From Amaurobius ferox (Eukaryota; Arthropoda; Arachnida; Araneae; Amaurobiidae): a stretch of 64,000 bases of DNA. The translations under genes were made by a program, and so were the position numbers. The notes below the pieces were generated by a model. The model was given only the letters and a program-made list of their open reading frames with translations. It did not search any database and had not been told where the DNA came from. The stretch lies in assembly GCA_951213105.1 (NCBI GenBank), contig OX578138.1, positions 65,013,040 through 65,077,039 on the forward strand, given 5' to 3'. This document shows, in pieces, positions 1-12,992 of the stretch (the first letter of the stretch is position 1; each line of letters starts with the position of its first letter).

Positions 1-56
1 TTTTGTTACATCCAGAATGTTGCTAAATAGGGGTTTGTTATAAGTGGGTGCTACTG
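1..56. mobile_element. Terminal repeat of a pogo/Tigger-like element cut by the window edge
   Basis: On the minus strand the end reads CAGTAGCACCCACTTATAAC followed by AAACCCC, the style of pogo/Tigger termini (CAGT..., TA target). It is followed by TA at 57-58. Only this end is inside the window. Confidence 0.45.
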
Positions 57-58
57 TA

Positions 59-905
59 TTTTATTACAGATTAATTTGAATGTATACAGGGTAGAGATGT
101 GGATTTATCAAAAAATTTTGAAATGAAAAATTTTTAGCAGTGAAAATTTTTGATTCTTCCCAGTATTATATTTTAGCTACAATAATATGTTTAGTGACTT
201 TTAAAAGTATTTATTATTATATTACAGCTACAGTCAAACATATATTCCATAACAAGACTAAAAAATGATTTAAATTTAGAAATATATAAAAAATTTTATA
301 CATGAACATTTCTTATATCTGTATACTGCAGTTAGCCACTACAATTAAATCTTTTTCTTGAATAGTATACACATGCTTTTGAAAAGTTATAAAAAAATTC
401 CATTTTTATCTATAATAAGATTTTTTTTTTTCAAATTTACAAATTTAAAACATAGCACAAAAGGAATAGCATGAAAAAACAATTTTAACTGTTAAACCTA
501 ATCAGAATTATAAATAATTTACAGTTTATTATAGGTGTAAAAAACAAATTATTTAATTGTACCTGTTTTACAGGAGAAAAACTTAAAACTGATTATAATT
601 AAAAATCACATTATTAAATATTATATCATTTTTTAGATACCTACTGATAATTCAAAGGGAAACCTTTCTGTGACTTCTTAAATAACAATAATAAAAAATA
701 AATTACTCAATTTATTATATGTATAAAAATTAAATTAGTAAATATATAAAATATTATAAAATAAAAATAAATTAAAAAAATTGCTTATACTTAAACACTT
801 TTTTAAAGTAAATTATTTTATGTAATATTAAAAATAGTTTAAAAAATACCAGCTTGTAATTGAATGGGAATTGAGCCATGAGAAAGAAGAGACAATGTGC
901 AAGAT
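59..905. other. AT-rich intergenic or intronic sequence, no feature seen
   Basis: Simple AT-rich sequence with A/T homopolymers. No coding frame, terminal repeat or RNA motif was recognised. Confidence 0.5.
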
Positions 906-1057
906 GAGTTAAGCATATATTTAGTGTTAAGCATATGAGTTAAGCATATATTTAGTGTTAAGCATATGAGTTAAGCATATATTTAGTGTTAAGCATATGA
1001 GTTAAGCATATATTTAGTGTTAAGCATATGAGTTAAGCATATATTTAGTTAAAGCAT
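906..1057. repeat. 31-bp tandem repeat, about 4.7 copies
   Basis: The unit GAGTTAAGCATATATTTAGT plus GTTAAGCATAT repeats at 906, 937, 968, 999 and 1030 without visible differences until the last partial copy. Each unit contains two nested GTTAAGCATAT motifs. Confidence 0.95.
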
Positions 1058-1416
1058 TTACCATCAGCAGAAGAACTTGCGAAAACATTCCACATTTTTA
1101 TGAATTTGAGAGAACATAACACTGAAAGAATAGCTTCTTCAAAGGTTACTTTATTTTCTGAAAATGAGTAAAATGTCATGTGCACCTATCTAATTTTCAT
1201 GCATTCTTTTTCTTCAAAATAAAGCACAAATATACCCCCCACCCCCCTCCTTTCAAAATTGGAAAACTCAATGATCAATGATTTCTTGTAAAGCTACTTG
1301 CTTTTCGAAAAACAGTTTGAAAAGGGTATTACATTCTATTTTCAAATTAATTAAAAAGTAAAAAATAACTGAAATTTTTCTATTTCTAGAAAATTTTCCG
1401 CCCTACATTTCTATTA
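1058..1416. other. AT-rich sequence, no feature seen
   Basis: Contains a short C-rich tract near 1236 and A/T-rich sequence. No coding or mobile-element signal was recognised. Confidence 0.4.
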
Positions 1417-2095
1417 CAGGGTGTTAAGGAAGTGATGGATCAAGCTAATAACACAAGAAGTACTACTATTATAGTATATTTTTTATGCCAATGTAGAGGA
1501 AACCCCAATGGTGCTACATGATCAGACAACTTCCTTTTTTAGTGGGGTATGGGGGCTATCTTGCTTCCTATTAGAGATATGAGAAACAGTTAATTACAAA
1601 GTTGTAGAGCATTGCAAAATTAGTACAAATCATTTTTGTCCCCACACAATGAAAAGAAACACTGAAAAGAAGTGAAGAAGATTTAGACAATGCAACGGAA
1701 TAAAACTGACTTTATTGTACATAAAATACAAAATGTTCACCTTTAACAAAAATACATGTTTAAAGATGTCTCCACATGTTTTCCAATGTCTCTACGTTTA
1801 TGCTATTACATGCAGATTAATAAAATTGTCTCTTTTAAAATCGTTATTTAGAGGTATTTTCTATCTTCTATAGGGGAAAGCAAAAATGCTTAGTATAAAT
1901 TTTGCAATGCTTTACAACTTTGTAATTGACTTTTTCTTTATCTGTAACAAGAAGTGAAATAGCCCTCTGTACAATGTTAAAGAAGGGGTATCAACCCCTT
2001 TGTCTTATCCTCTAAAGTTGTCTTACCATGTGCACTATTGGAGGTTTCTTATACACATGCTTGAAAAAAAAATCTAATACTCCTTGAATTATGTT
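1417..2095. mobile_element. Inverted-repeat element (MITE-like), unclassified
   Basis: The left arm (about 1417-1650) and the reverse complement of the right arm (about 1870-2095) share long matches. Both contain AATTACAAAGTTGTA(A/G)AGCATTGC, GACAACTT and GAAACC(C/T)CCAAT(A/G)GTGC in the same order. The left end begins CAGGGTGTTAAGGA after TA. Arms of over 200 bp around a short centre indicate a foldback or DNA-transposon derivative. No coding potential is visible. The right boundary is approximate. Confidence 0.65.
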
Positions 2096-2897
2096 TAAAA
2101 AGTAAATTTCTCTTACAACAGCATTTTTTTATTATGCAAAGAGCAGTAAAAATGAATAAATAAAAATATTATTATACAAAGTCTGATGGATAAATTAGGA
2201 GAGTTTGAAGCTATGTGATCTGAAGTCAATCACAAAGTTACAAAAATTCTGATTCAAAAATATGAAAACTCATAAAACACTAGAGCTAATAAAGCCTTTC
2301 TAAAGTAAAGCTTTTACACACAAAGCTTTACTTTAGAAAAGCCATTAAAAATATTAAAAAAGTATGTTGACAGTTGAAAACATTAAATATTTTGACAAAA
2401 TATTGCAAACATATATATGCTCGATAATTTTCAAAACCTAAGAAAAGAATACTGAACACACTTGTAACAGAGGGAGAATTGCAGATGTTAAAGTATGAAC
2501 TGATGAAACCATAAAGACTGTCATGATGAATTTTTAGGCCTCTGAAAAAAATAATGAAGTTACAAAGGCAAAACTACTACAATTTGAAATAAATTCAAAA
2601 AATTATAGCAACTTTTAGAAGAGTGGCACTGTTTAAAAGTTCACTTTTTGTCATAAGCAGTAGTTATGACACTGTATTGTATGTGTCAAAATTATGCTCT
2701 TTTGGTATTACAGTAGACAAATTTAACTGACTGTCACTTTAAAGCACCTGCTGATTGAACTATTCTGTTTTAATTGTTTTGATGAAGGTATATCACTCTA
2801 CTTAAAAAACCATTTGATATTGTAATGGTTGAATTTTTTATAATTGTCAATTTTGTGTCCCTTGATTATTCCTTAAAAATAATAATAAATAAGATAC
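2096..2897. other. AT-rich sequence with one strong hairpin
   Basis: No gene recognised. Positions 2294-2343 form a near-perfect hairpin: arms TTTCTAAAGTAAAGCTTT and the complement, around a loop of about 8 nt. It could be a relic or a cruciform-prone site. Confidence 0.5.
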
Positions 2898-4020
2898 TAG
2901 CCGAATACCCATTGAAAATCAACAGTGTCGCAATAAGCAACTCCTGAATAATTTAAATTTTTGATTAATTTGCACTTCACATTTATTTAGCAAATCGAAT
3001 ATTCTGGTGCGCAGAACCCCCTAAAGAAGAAAATATTGGAAAACTTAAATTGCACACTTCTTCCTTTCAAACTATCTACCCGTACACCAAATTAAAGTCT
3101 CTATCTCATTCCGAAGCATGCTGTTTTGTCATTTCACCGTTCGAACGTTTTTCTGTGGAGCACACCCATAAATGAACATTTTTGAAAAATTCATTAGTCT
3201 TAGCTTTTTTATCAGAGGATTGGCCCATATATCAAATATTCAGCCTTTATCACATTTAAATGGAAGCGTGGTTCACTTATTTGGAAAATTGAACATTTTG
3301 GTGTGCGGTACCCCCCTAAAGTAACAAATATTGGAAATCTGAAATTGCACACTATCTTTCTTTCAAACTATCTACCCGTATACCAAATTTGGACTCTCTA
3401 TCCTATCATGAAGCATGCTTTTCTTTCATTTCACTTTTCAAACTTTTTTCTATGTAGTACCCCCTTAAATGAACATTGTTGAAAAACTATTCATTTTGTG
3501 TTTTTTTATCAAATGATTAGCCCATATATCAAATTTCTAACCTCTATCAAATTGGAAAGAAGGCATTTTTCGGCACCCCCTTACAATAGCAAATGCTGGA
3601 AAACTGAAAGTGCACACTTTCATCCTTCCGGCCGTCCAAACGGTTGCTCGAGTCCTTAGGATGAGTCGGACGGCCTGGGTCTACAACACTTTCATCCTTT
3701 CCAACTACCTGTACACTAAACCGGTACACTAAATTTGAAGTCTCTATCTCATCGCGAAGCATGCTTTTTCTATCATTTCACCTTTCGAATGTTTTTGTGT
3801 GGAGTACCTTATATGAACATTTTTGAAAAACTCCGTTTTTCTTGGGTTTTCTATCAGATGATTGGCCAATATACCAAATATCAAGCTTCTATCACATTTT
3901 AAAAGGTGCGTTTCTCATTTATTCTGAAAATCAAACATTTTGATTTGCAGCAACCCCTAAAGTAGAAAATATAAGAAAACTAAAATTGTACACCCCATCC
4001 TTCCAAACTATCTACCCATA
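2898..4020. repeat. Diverged array of roughly 300-bp repeat units, left part
   Basis: Recurring text blocks appear in fixed order: GAACATTTTGGTGTGCGG, ACCCCCTAAAGTA, AACTATCTACCCGTACACCA, TCTCTATCTCATC.GAAGCATG, CATTTCAC.TTTCGAAC, ATATACCAAAT.TCAAG. They recur near 3001, 3294, 3570 and 3933. Copies differ strongly, so this is an old array or several tandemly inserted relics. A SINE tail lies inside it at 3618-3690. Small open frames here are incidental. Confidence 0.8.
3618..3690 (+). mobile_element. SINE 3'-tail fragment within the repeat array
   Basis: Contains GTCCAAACGGTTGC and GGTCGGACGGCCTGGGTCT-like text ending in CTACAAC. This matches the 3' end of the tRNA-derived SINE at 26730. It is bounded by a duplicated CACTTTCATCC (about 3635-type and 3690-type flanks), which looks like a target duplication. 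Confidence 0.6.
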
Positions 4021-4024
4021 CAAC

Positions 4025-5928
4025 TGTTATGTGGTTTTGCCCTTCCCTTACAATTAAACCTCTTTATTTACTAAATTATAATTTAACTTTAATACTTATT
4101 ATATATTTATTATTAATTTATTTATTATTCTTTAATTATATTTTTATTTAACCTGTGATCGTATAGTTTTTAACACACAATAAAGTTTACTTTTAATATT
4201 ATTATTTATTTGTTTCTTTACTTCTTTTTATTTACTTAGTTTATTTATCTACGGCTTGGTCTGTGCTCAACCATGTAAACCTTTTAAAAACACTTCGACA
4301 TCATATAACTTCTAAAAAATCCACTTACCTTTAAATAAATAAATAGCACAGCCAACAATAACTTAATAAAACACAACTCCTTTTGTTAAATTAAAAAATT
4401 AACTTTTATTAACAACAATGAAAAAACATCATCCTATTCTTTATAATTTAAGTTGAATGTATAGTGTTAGTACATTGCATCATTTAAGATTTCATCTATT
4501 AAAGTTAGAATTTGATTAAAGTAAAACAAATTAGAAACCCAGGAAACAGAATCCACTCTGGTCTAAAGACCAGAGTTTGGTCTGCCTGGAGCTGGCTGTC
4601 CACCCCCTACAAAAATGTTAAAACGCAAAATAACAAAAAAACCAAACACAAATTGTGAATGATAAAATTTTCCACATGTATATTCAAACTCTCGAAAAGG
4701 CAACAAAACAAATTAAAAAGGGTAGAAAATCCCAAGTTACATTAAGACCAAGGTTTCACATATCTCATTGAAAAAATTAATTATCATTTTGACTGAAGTT
4801 TTTCGCTGAAGTTTGTAGATGGCAGCATCATGCCCGATAACGGCGTGCAAACAAGTTGCACTTGCACCACATTTAAAACCAAAGAGACTGGCTGCATGGA
4901 AAAACACTTCTGAGCAATACTGGCAGTAGGACGAAGTGTCACTTCTGGTGCCGACAGCACTTGAAGAAAATTGAACACCATCTTTAGTACCGGCCATTTA
5001 AACAGAACCGGCAGTTTGACGAAGATCACGGTTAGGTGGGAGAAGGCAAGCCTGGGCGCTCAGCATTCTTAGATCAATGCCGGCAGTAGGGCAGGATTTC
5101 ACTTTAGAGCAAACAGCACTTGCAGAAAAAAAAACGAACACAATCTTTAGCTGAACATTACCGAACACCATCTTTAGCCGACAGGCAATTGAAGCAGAAT
5201 TGTCACTTTGACGAGGATCTCCGCAAATGCGATTTTATCAACCTCAATTCGTCTGCTGCTTTAGAATCGAATAAATAGCGACCGCGGGATACGGGCGCCC
5301 TTGCATTTTGGGGCCATGATCCACAGATCTTTCCGGCAAATAGCACACCACCTACCACAGAGCCGGTCAGCAATCGAATCCCCCGCCAGGCAACATGCCT
5401 GCCTCCCAGGAGACGCCAAACTTGGCGAGCGAAACTCTGCGCTTCGCGCCCACGCATACACTGCGGAAATAAAACGCTGTTATGCCAAGAATAAAAAAAA
5501 AGGGATCACTTCCGCCAAGGCGGCAACCACGAACCGTGGTGATGCATGGTCACCAGATGTCGTGAGGCAACCCTACCGGCACCCTACTTGCAGGTGTCCG
5601 ACTGATAAGCGAGCGAAAGCCAAATTTCGCTTAAAAAGTGCCTTTTTTACGCAGACTCATGAATGAAGTGAAGTTAAGTTAAAGGACGCGAGCGAGAAAC
5701 CGAAGGTTTAACAAAAGATTATTTAACGTTTAAAGGCACATTGCGCACAATTTTGAATAATAAAAACATTAAAAAGATAACAAATTACGTTAAAAGGGGG
5801 ATAAATCGCCGAAATATTCAAAAACACCCAATAAATTTTGAAGGGAAAGGGGAAAGAAACGAATTTTAAGCTATTATCAAATTTTGAACTATTACTTAAA
5901 TTTAGAACTGACAAATCTCGGCATAACA
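4025..5928 (-). mobile_element. Solo-LTR-like element, copy 1 (1.9 kb)
   Basis: The element begins TGTTATG and ends CATAACA, is flanked by the 4-bp duplication CAAC (4021-4024 and 5929-5932), and interrupts the roughly 300-bp repeat array. Its reverse complement matches the element at 27186-28990. The shared sequence includes the 'CCACTCTGGTCTAAAGACCAGAG' region and a GC-richer block at about 5180-5620. TG...CA ends with a 4-bp duplication suit a solo LTR of a Gypsy or Pao element. No gag or pol is inside. The orientation is inferred from an AATAAA in the matching strand of copy 2. The open frame at 5301-5666 has no recognisable product. Confidence 0.7.
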
Positions 5929-5934
5929 CAACAC

Positions 5935-7110
5935 ATTTGAAATCTCTATCTCATCCTGAAGCATGTTTTTTTTTTATTAATTCACCTTTCGAACACCTCT
6001 TAAACGAACATTTTTGAAAAACTATATTTGTCTTGAGTGTTTTTGTTAAATGATTATGCCATGTGCCAAATTTCAAGTGTCTATCAAATTTTAAAGGACC
6101 TGTTTCTCATTTATTTGACAAGTCGAACATTTTGGTATGCGACAACCCCGGTATGCGAAGTAGAAAATATGGGTATGCGAAGTAGACAATATTGGAAATC
6201 TGGAACGCTTTGCCCATACACCATATTTGAATTCTCTATCTCAGCGTAAAGCATGTTTTTCAATCATTTCTCTTTTCGAATGTTTTGGTGTGTGGATCCA
6301 CCCAAAATTACAAATATTGGAAATTTTCTATTGCACACTTTCATTCCTTTGAACTATCTACCTATACACCAAATTTGAAGTTTCTATTCCATCGCAAAGC
6401 ATACTTTTTCTATTATTTCACTTTTTGAACATTTTCGTGTGGCGTAGCCACCCCTTTAAATGAACAATTTTGAAAAACCCTATTCTTTAGTTTTTTATCA
6501 GATGATTGCCCCATATACCAAATATCAAGCCTCTATTACATTTTAAAAGGAGGTGTATCTCATTTATTCGGAAAATCGAACATTTGGGTTTGCGGTACTC
6601 CCTAAAGTAGAAAATACCAGAAAACTGAAATTGCACATGCTCTTCTTTTCGAACTATCTACCCGTACACCAAATTGGAAGTTCCTATCTCATCTGGTCTT
6701 TTGTCTTGGGTGTTTTCATTAAATGACTAGCACATATACCAAATTTCAAGTCTCTATCAAATTTTAAAGTAGTTGTTTCTCATTTGTTCAGCAAATCGAA
6801 CATTTTGGTGTGCGTCAGCCCCCTAGAGTAGCAAATATTGTAAATTTGAAATCGTACACTTTCTGCTTTTCAAATGGTTTACCCATACACTAAATTTGAA
6901 GTCTCTATCTCATAGAAAAGTATGTTTTCGTATCATTTCACTTTTCGAACGTTTTGGTGTGGAGCACCCCCTCTACAGAACATTTTTAAGAAATTCAATT
7001 TTTCCAGGGGTTTTTATTGAACGATCGACTCATATACCAAATGGCAAGTCTCTATCTACTTAGGAAGTGCCTAAAAAATGGGTGACAGACAGACATACAG
7101 ACACTTGGCA
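5935..7110. repeat. Diverged array of roughly 300-bp repeat units, right part
   Basis: This continues the array interrupted at 4021. Units recur near 6126, 6585 and 6800 with the same ordered text blocks. It ends in GGGTGACAGACAGACATACA before (AT)-rich sequence. A tail of the GACAGACAGACAG type is also seen at 62265-62290. Confidence 0.8.
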
Positions 7111-10077
7111 ATTACTATATATAGATTTTTTACAATATTTGAATTGACAATCTGTTTTTACATATTTTTCAATAATATTAAATGTGGTTTTGATTTTATA
7201 AAAATGCAAATTTGTCATTTCTGTCACTGTCCCCTAGAGATGTTAAGTTTTCATCTTCTAATTATATCAGTTAAAAACACAAATAATGAAAATAAATTGG
7301 TAAAGCTTAAGAAATTATTATTTCAACTAGTTAAAAATCTCGTATTTATAAAAATTTTAATACAATTCTATTATTCATTTTTGATGAGTATGTTTATTAT
7401 CCACCATTCTTGACATACATTTAGTTATTATTAATATGAATGAAAATTTAAAAATAGCATGTCTCCTATAGGTGTATAAAAATAAAAGCAAGCTCTGTGA
7501 AGCTTATTTACACTTGCAGGACTTTTATACATATACTATCATGCATACTTTGTTTCCCAAAGTTAATTTTGATTTCCATGCTTAACAAAACAAACCCATA
7601 TGATCTTCCTGTCATTGTCATTTCTAATATGGGAATGTCATAAATAAAATGCATTAAAATCTGCTTAATATGTTAAACAGCTTTGTCAAGCATAAGAAAT
7701 CTTACATGAATAAATTCATAAGACATTTCCATGAATAAATTCCACACAAACATTTCTAGAAACTATAAGTTAAATTTTTTTCCTTTTGAATCTAAAATTT
7801 GGCAATTACCAGATATTCAGCATTATATTTGTATAAGTTTCAGACTGCACACACATTTATTTAATTCTAACATAAATAGCTGATAACTGCTTTTCTGTCA
7901 ATTATTGACATGTTTTACTGAGTACATGCAGAATTTCTATTTATGGTTTCATTGCACAACTTATTGCAGAAAAAGCCAAGTACTTCTGAATGTTTATCAC
8001 CTGAGATATTGATTCAGAATATAAAATTTGCTTTATGATTATTACATATATCATGTGTTAAATCGAGAAGGGAATATAGAACTTCTAAAAGTAAGGAAAA
8101 TAAAAATTGGATGAAAAGATGAAACCAAATTTTTAAGACCAGTAAAAAAAAAGATCAATTTATCTTATTCTTTAGTGTCATTTATTAAGTAGAAGCAAGC
8201 AATGAGCCAACTAAGATTAAAACATGCATATACCTGAAATTCTGAAATTTTATTATGCTAATACTAACAAATTTCAAATGTAAAAGATAATAAAGAACAA
8301 ATTTGGTCATGATTGAATGTTGCAAACTGCAATTTGATATCATTAGTAGGGTTTGCCTTGATTTTTTCATTTATTTACGAAATTAGCCACCAAATTTGAT
8401 TAAACTTTTAAAATTGAACACATATATTTTATATAAATTCTCAGATTCAAAAATAATTTACAGTTTTCAAGTAATGTTGCTTCATAAAATCTAGGCAATA
8501 TTTTTATTGTACTTACACAACATTTCATAAAAATCTGCTTGATCAATGTACTTTCATTCCAAAATAATTGTTTTTGCAATTTATGGAAGATAGTGCAGCA
8601 AGCAATTGAAAATGTTATAACAAAAGCTAAATGTAAATGTTTAATAAAGGTATCCAAAACTGAATGAAAAAAATTTCATTTTTGGTTTAGAAATCAGCTA
8701 AAATTTAGGTCTTACTGAAATTTCGATCCAATCTTATTTGCAATTGTCAAAATAAATTTTTTATCATGCATTGAAGAAAGATTGATTGACAGCATGAGCT
8801 TTGTGTAATAAAAAACTAAACTACATGATTACACACAAAAATTAAGATACAAACACAGCCTAAACCAATTTTAAGGATACATTAGATCATCTTATTTAGT
8901 GTTATAAAAAACCAATAAACCTGGTCAAAAAGACAAAATGGACACAAATGCAAGAACTAGAGGAAATACTTAACATGGATTCAGAGCCCACAAATCAGAA
9001 AACAACAAACAAAAGATGAATTCAAAACCTACCAATCAGAAAAAAGAACAAATAGTCTAGTCAATCCAATAGCATAGAGCTAACACACAAGATGAAGTGT
9101 CACAAAACAAAACAGAAATGTCCCGACAAGACAAGTTTCAATAACATAAAAACAAGTCAAAATGTTACTGAAGAATCTGAAAATGAAAATAATAAAATGA
9201 TGAAGGGTAAAAATACAGGGTACTTAGCTAGACAGTAAAAGAAAAATGGAGCAATAGACATAGACGATCGAGGTGAGATAAAGATAGAAAGAGACTTGGC
9301 AACCTTTTCTCGCACATTTCTCATTTCATTGCAAGGTGTCTTCGTAAAAATGCATTCATAGAGTACATTTGTTTACACTTTTAAGCTGAAGATGGTAATA
9401 TCTTGCTCTGCATATTGATGTAACTTAAAAGTTATCAAAAGTGGAGACACTGCATTTCATATTCATAAAAAAGGTGAAATTCTTGGCTTTGTAAATAGTG
9501 TATAGCATTGAAATCATTTTCAAAACAATTTATTTTATATAGATGTATACTTTTATATAAAGCTGTGCCTCTACAAAAGCTTAAAATATAGTAATAATAA
9601 AATAAGCTAAAACAACTTGAAATGAGTCTACTTTTACCAACTCAGACTGCTAACTGCTATGCTCGTACTCCTTTTCTCCTGTACATGTTGTTATATCATA
9701 TAATGATATGAAATTATTCAAAACATGCAGGAAATTTTAGATATTCACATGTATACTTTATTTGCTTAATTTTCAAACCAAAAATGTTGTATATTATTTT
9801 AATCAAGTTAAAAAGAAATAAACCAAATAGCTTAATTCTGAAGCATAAGGTTAAAAAAATTAATTTTTTTTTTTCAAAATAGGCTGTATTGATATGTTTT
9901 ATTTAAGTTTTATTTTAAGACATTTAAGTTTTTGAAGCATTTTTCTAACTTTTGTACCATTGAAGATAAGATGAGGAAAATCAGCATAAAATTAGAGTAC
10001 ATCACAATAGAAAATGTAAAAAGTACATTAATATATTTTGATAGATACATAAAAATCATTGTAACATGCATACTAAC
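7111..10077. other. AT-rich region downstream of the last recognised p53 exon
   Basis: This stretch should contain the 3' end of the p53-family gene on the minus strand. I found no exon I can defend. A reading LKSVNKCTL then stop, after an AG near 9400, is possible but too short to call. 8900-9200 is A-rich. No mobile element was recognised. Confidence 0.4.
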
Positions 10078-10161
10078 ATTTGCTAATTTCTTTACACAGG
10101 CACTTGTTTCATAAAAATCCTTCATTGCTTTCAAAAACAGGAACAGTTCAGGATCTGTCAC
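10078..10161 (-). CDS. p53: p53-family exon equivalent to human TP53 exon 10 (tetramerisation helix)
   Basis: The exon encodes 28 residues, VTDPELFLFLKAMKDFYETS followed by ACVKKLAN. Joined to the preceding FTIA it aligns without gaps to the human tetramerisation domain [21 protein letters not shown]. The hydrophobic positions of F338, F341 and L344 stay hydrophobic, but the hinge Gly (G334) is Asp followed by Pro, and the R337 position is Leu. The acceptor is TTTCTTTAG/GTGACA and the donor is GCAAAT/GTTAGT; phase 0 on both sides. Intron size to the previous exon is about 9 kb. The final exon and polyadenylation site should lie below 10078 but were not recognised, so the presence of a SAM domain is unknown. 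Assignment depends partly on gene context because the helix is divergent. Confidence 0.78.
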
Positions 10162-11058
10162 CTAAAGAAAAATGTAGATATGTACCGTTATGCTTATTAA
10201 AGGAAATTTTATCTTTTAACTAAACTTCAACAACTTGTTAATTAAAAAGAAATTGGAAGGGGGGGGGGGGGGGGGTTGCTTTTCGTTTAAATCACAGGTT
10301 TATTGATAGGATTTGGAGTAGTCTACATCAAATAAATTTAATAAACACTACATTATTTTCAAACTTAAATTCATCATAGTTTTCATCAATATATAAAATG
10401 CTACATAAATATGTACTTGCCACATTTGTTTTTAAGCACTTTAGTACCTAAATTAGTTACAAGATAACACTGAGAAGTACACACAAAAAGAAATAACCCA
10501 AACTACATGGAAATATTTTTTATTTTATTGAATTTTATGATATTTTGAATGTTTTGAAAGGTTTTAATTTTCTTTTCTTTTGTACTCAAGACTATCGATA
10601 GGAGCGGGGGAATGCATTTGATATGTGTAAAGGATGCATAAACCATTTATATAAAAAGGTCAATAACTTGTACAATAGTGTAGTGGGGGGAGGGGGGAGG
10701 GGAGATCTGTGCATTTGCTGCATACAAGCAAGAAAAATTCAGCTGGAGGTACTGCTTGTCTTTTTATTAAATCAAACTTGTCCACTATCTACAAAACTGA
10801 TGTCTTTTCTGCTAAATCCCTCAGCTATTCTTTTTCTGGCTGAACAAGTATATCTTGAGAAACTTAATTGTTTTTGCTACTCTCAGTTCTTCAGATTTTA
10901 GTTTCTCAATCAATATTTTTCTTTTTGTTCTCAAAGTATTCATGTTATCACCTCCCTGAGTTTTCATATAACTTCAATAACACTGTAAACATATCAAAAT
11001 TGGCTAATCTATCATTTTTTTTAAAAACTTTTATATGCCCAGTTACTTTTTATTAGCT
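10162..11058. other. Intronic AT-rich sequence with a 17-base G run
   Basis: Positions 10259-10275 are an uninterrupted G tract. A second G-rich tract (GTGGGGGGAGGGGGGAGGGG) lies near 10684. Nothing else was recognised. Confidence 0.5.
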
Positions 11059-12641
11059 TGCTTCTGCCATTCATCCTACATTTGTTCATACAGAAGTCTT
11101 TCTCAATATTCGAGGTATCATGTGCTATATTTTAATAACAGTAACAAGTAAACTTTCATATTTGCATTTACCTACAACCATTTGAAACTTTCTTTTGAAA
11201 AATTATTCCAATAGCTTTCAACTCATCTAAGTCTAGAAAAAAAAAGATGATTCTTCACTGTTTTCACATTGATACCCACTCATCAGATAATGTGGAAACT
11301 TGGCATAACTATGGGCAATGAAGAAGCTAGATATTTTACAGAATTAAGATAAGTTTTTTTCAGTCTGCATAATTGAATACAATCATTGCAAATGCATAAT
11401 ACATCAAGTTTTAATTAAGTACAGAAATTTATTTTTTAAATAAGAAAATTTCCGCTGGAATATTTTTAAAAATCGAGAGATTTGCATATTTTCTAAAAAA
11501 TTGATAGGGGAAAAACAAAACAAACATTTCCCAAAACAATGCTGAGAATTAGTTACTTCAAGTCTTTCAAATCACATTTTATAGCCACAATATATTTCTC
11601 AGCATTTTGTCAAAGAATAATTCACATTAATTTTGTGGACCGATAGAGAGAAAAAAAAAAAAAGCATTTCAATTTTTAGAAACAAAATGCCATCAGCATG
11701 AATTTGCATCTCGCAACTATTGCGATAATGTTTTTGCTTATTTAGTACTTTAAGTTAAGTCAATCAGAAGAAATTCTTAAATTCTGTTTTATAGTCGCTA
11801 ACTCCTTTCTGAGCATACTGACAAAGGATAAAATTTAATTTCATAGATCATGCTTCTGCCATTCATCCTACATTTGTTCATACAGAAGTCTTTCTCAATA
11901 TTCGAGGTATCATGTGCTATATTTTAATAACAGTAACAAGTAAACTTTCATATTTGCATTTACCTACAACCATTTGAAACTTTCTTTTGAAAAATTATTC
12001 CAATAGCTTTCAACTCATCTAAGTCTAGAAAAAAAAAGATGATTCTTCACTGTTTTCACATTGATACCCACTCATCAGATAATGTGGAAACTTGGCATAA
12101 CTATGGGCAATGAAGAAGCTAGATATTTTACAGAATTAAGATAAGTTTTTTTCAGTCTGCATAATTGAATACAATCATTGCAAATGCATAATACATCAAG
12201 TTTTAATTAAGTACAGAAATTTATTTTTTAAATAAGAAAATTTCCGCTGGAATATTTTTAAAAATCGAGAGATTTGCATATTTTCTAAAAAATTGATAGG
12301 GGAAAAACAAAACAAACATTTCCCAAAACAATGCTGAGAATTAGTTACTTCAAGTCTTTCAAATCACATTTTATAGCCACAATATATTTCTCAGCATTTT
12401 GTCAAAGAATAATTCACATTAATTTTGTGGACCGATAGAGAGAAAAAAAAAAAAAGCATTTCAATTTTTAGAAACAAAATGCCATCAGCATGAATTTGCA
12501 TCTCGCAACTATTGCGATAATGTTTTTGCTTATTTAGTACTTTAAGTTAAGTCAATCAGAAGAAATTCTTAAATTCTGTTTTATAGTCGCTAACTCCTTT
12601 CTGAGCATACTGACAAAGGATAAAATTTAATTTCATAGATC
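11059..12641. repeat. Head-to-tail duplication of 792 bp
   Basis: 11059-11850 and 11851-12641 show no differences by eye. Even the 13-A homopolymer after CGATAGAGAG has the same length in both copies. The unit itself shows no coding potential. It sits in the intron between the exons at 10078 and 19114. A very recent duplication or an assembly artefact would both give this picture. Confidence 0.95.
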
Positions 12642-12992
12642 GATTAAGAAGTGCAATTTTTGATCTTCTGCAATAAAATGCTTTTCGGAACTTACATCCC
12701 ATGAATGTAGTAAATGATGTAGAAAATGTCCCCATGAACAATAACAAATTAAAATATAATCACTGATTTCCATCAATCAATGAAATGGAATTCACAGATT
12801 TCTGCTATTCTAGGAAAAATTACATGCCTGAATACAATATAAACTTGATTTATGTTATCAGAGGCTATCCCAGAAGAATATAATTGACCCCAAAAATGAA
12901 CATTGATATCGTTCACCTGTCATAGAAAAAAAAAAAAAAAAGAGTGGAGTGGAAAGTAAATTCATTCTCATTTTCTCATTCCCATCTACATT
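12642..12992. other. AT-rich sequence, no feature seen
   Basis: Ends in a run of about 16 A near 12928 and a T-rich tract before the next element. No gene recognised. Confidence 0.4.

Noticed and set aside
906..1057. CRISPR-like array
   Set aside because: The repeats are directly adjacent with no unique spacers, in a eukaryotic sequence: an ordinary minisatellite.
5301..5666. 121-codon open frame in a GC-richer patch
   Set aside because: Falls in the solo-LTR-like element; the corresponding part of copy 2 does not keep the frame.
9290..9410. Possible terminal p53 exon (LKSVNKCTL then stop) on the minus strand
   Set aside because: Only nine codons, a weak acceptor context and no conserved residue; could arise by chance.
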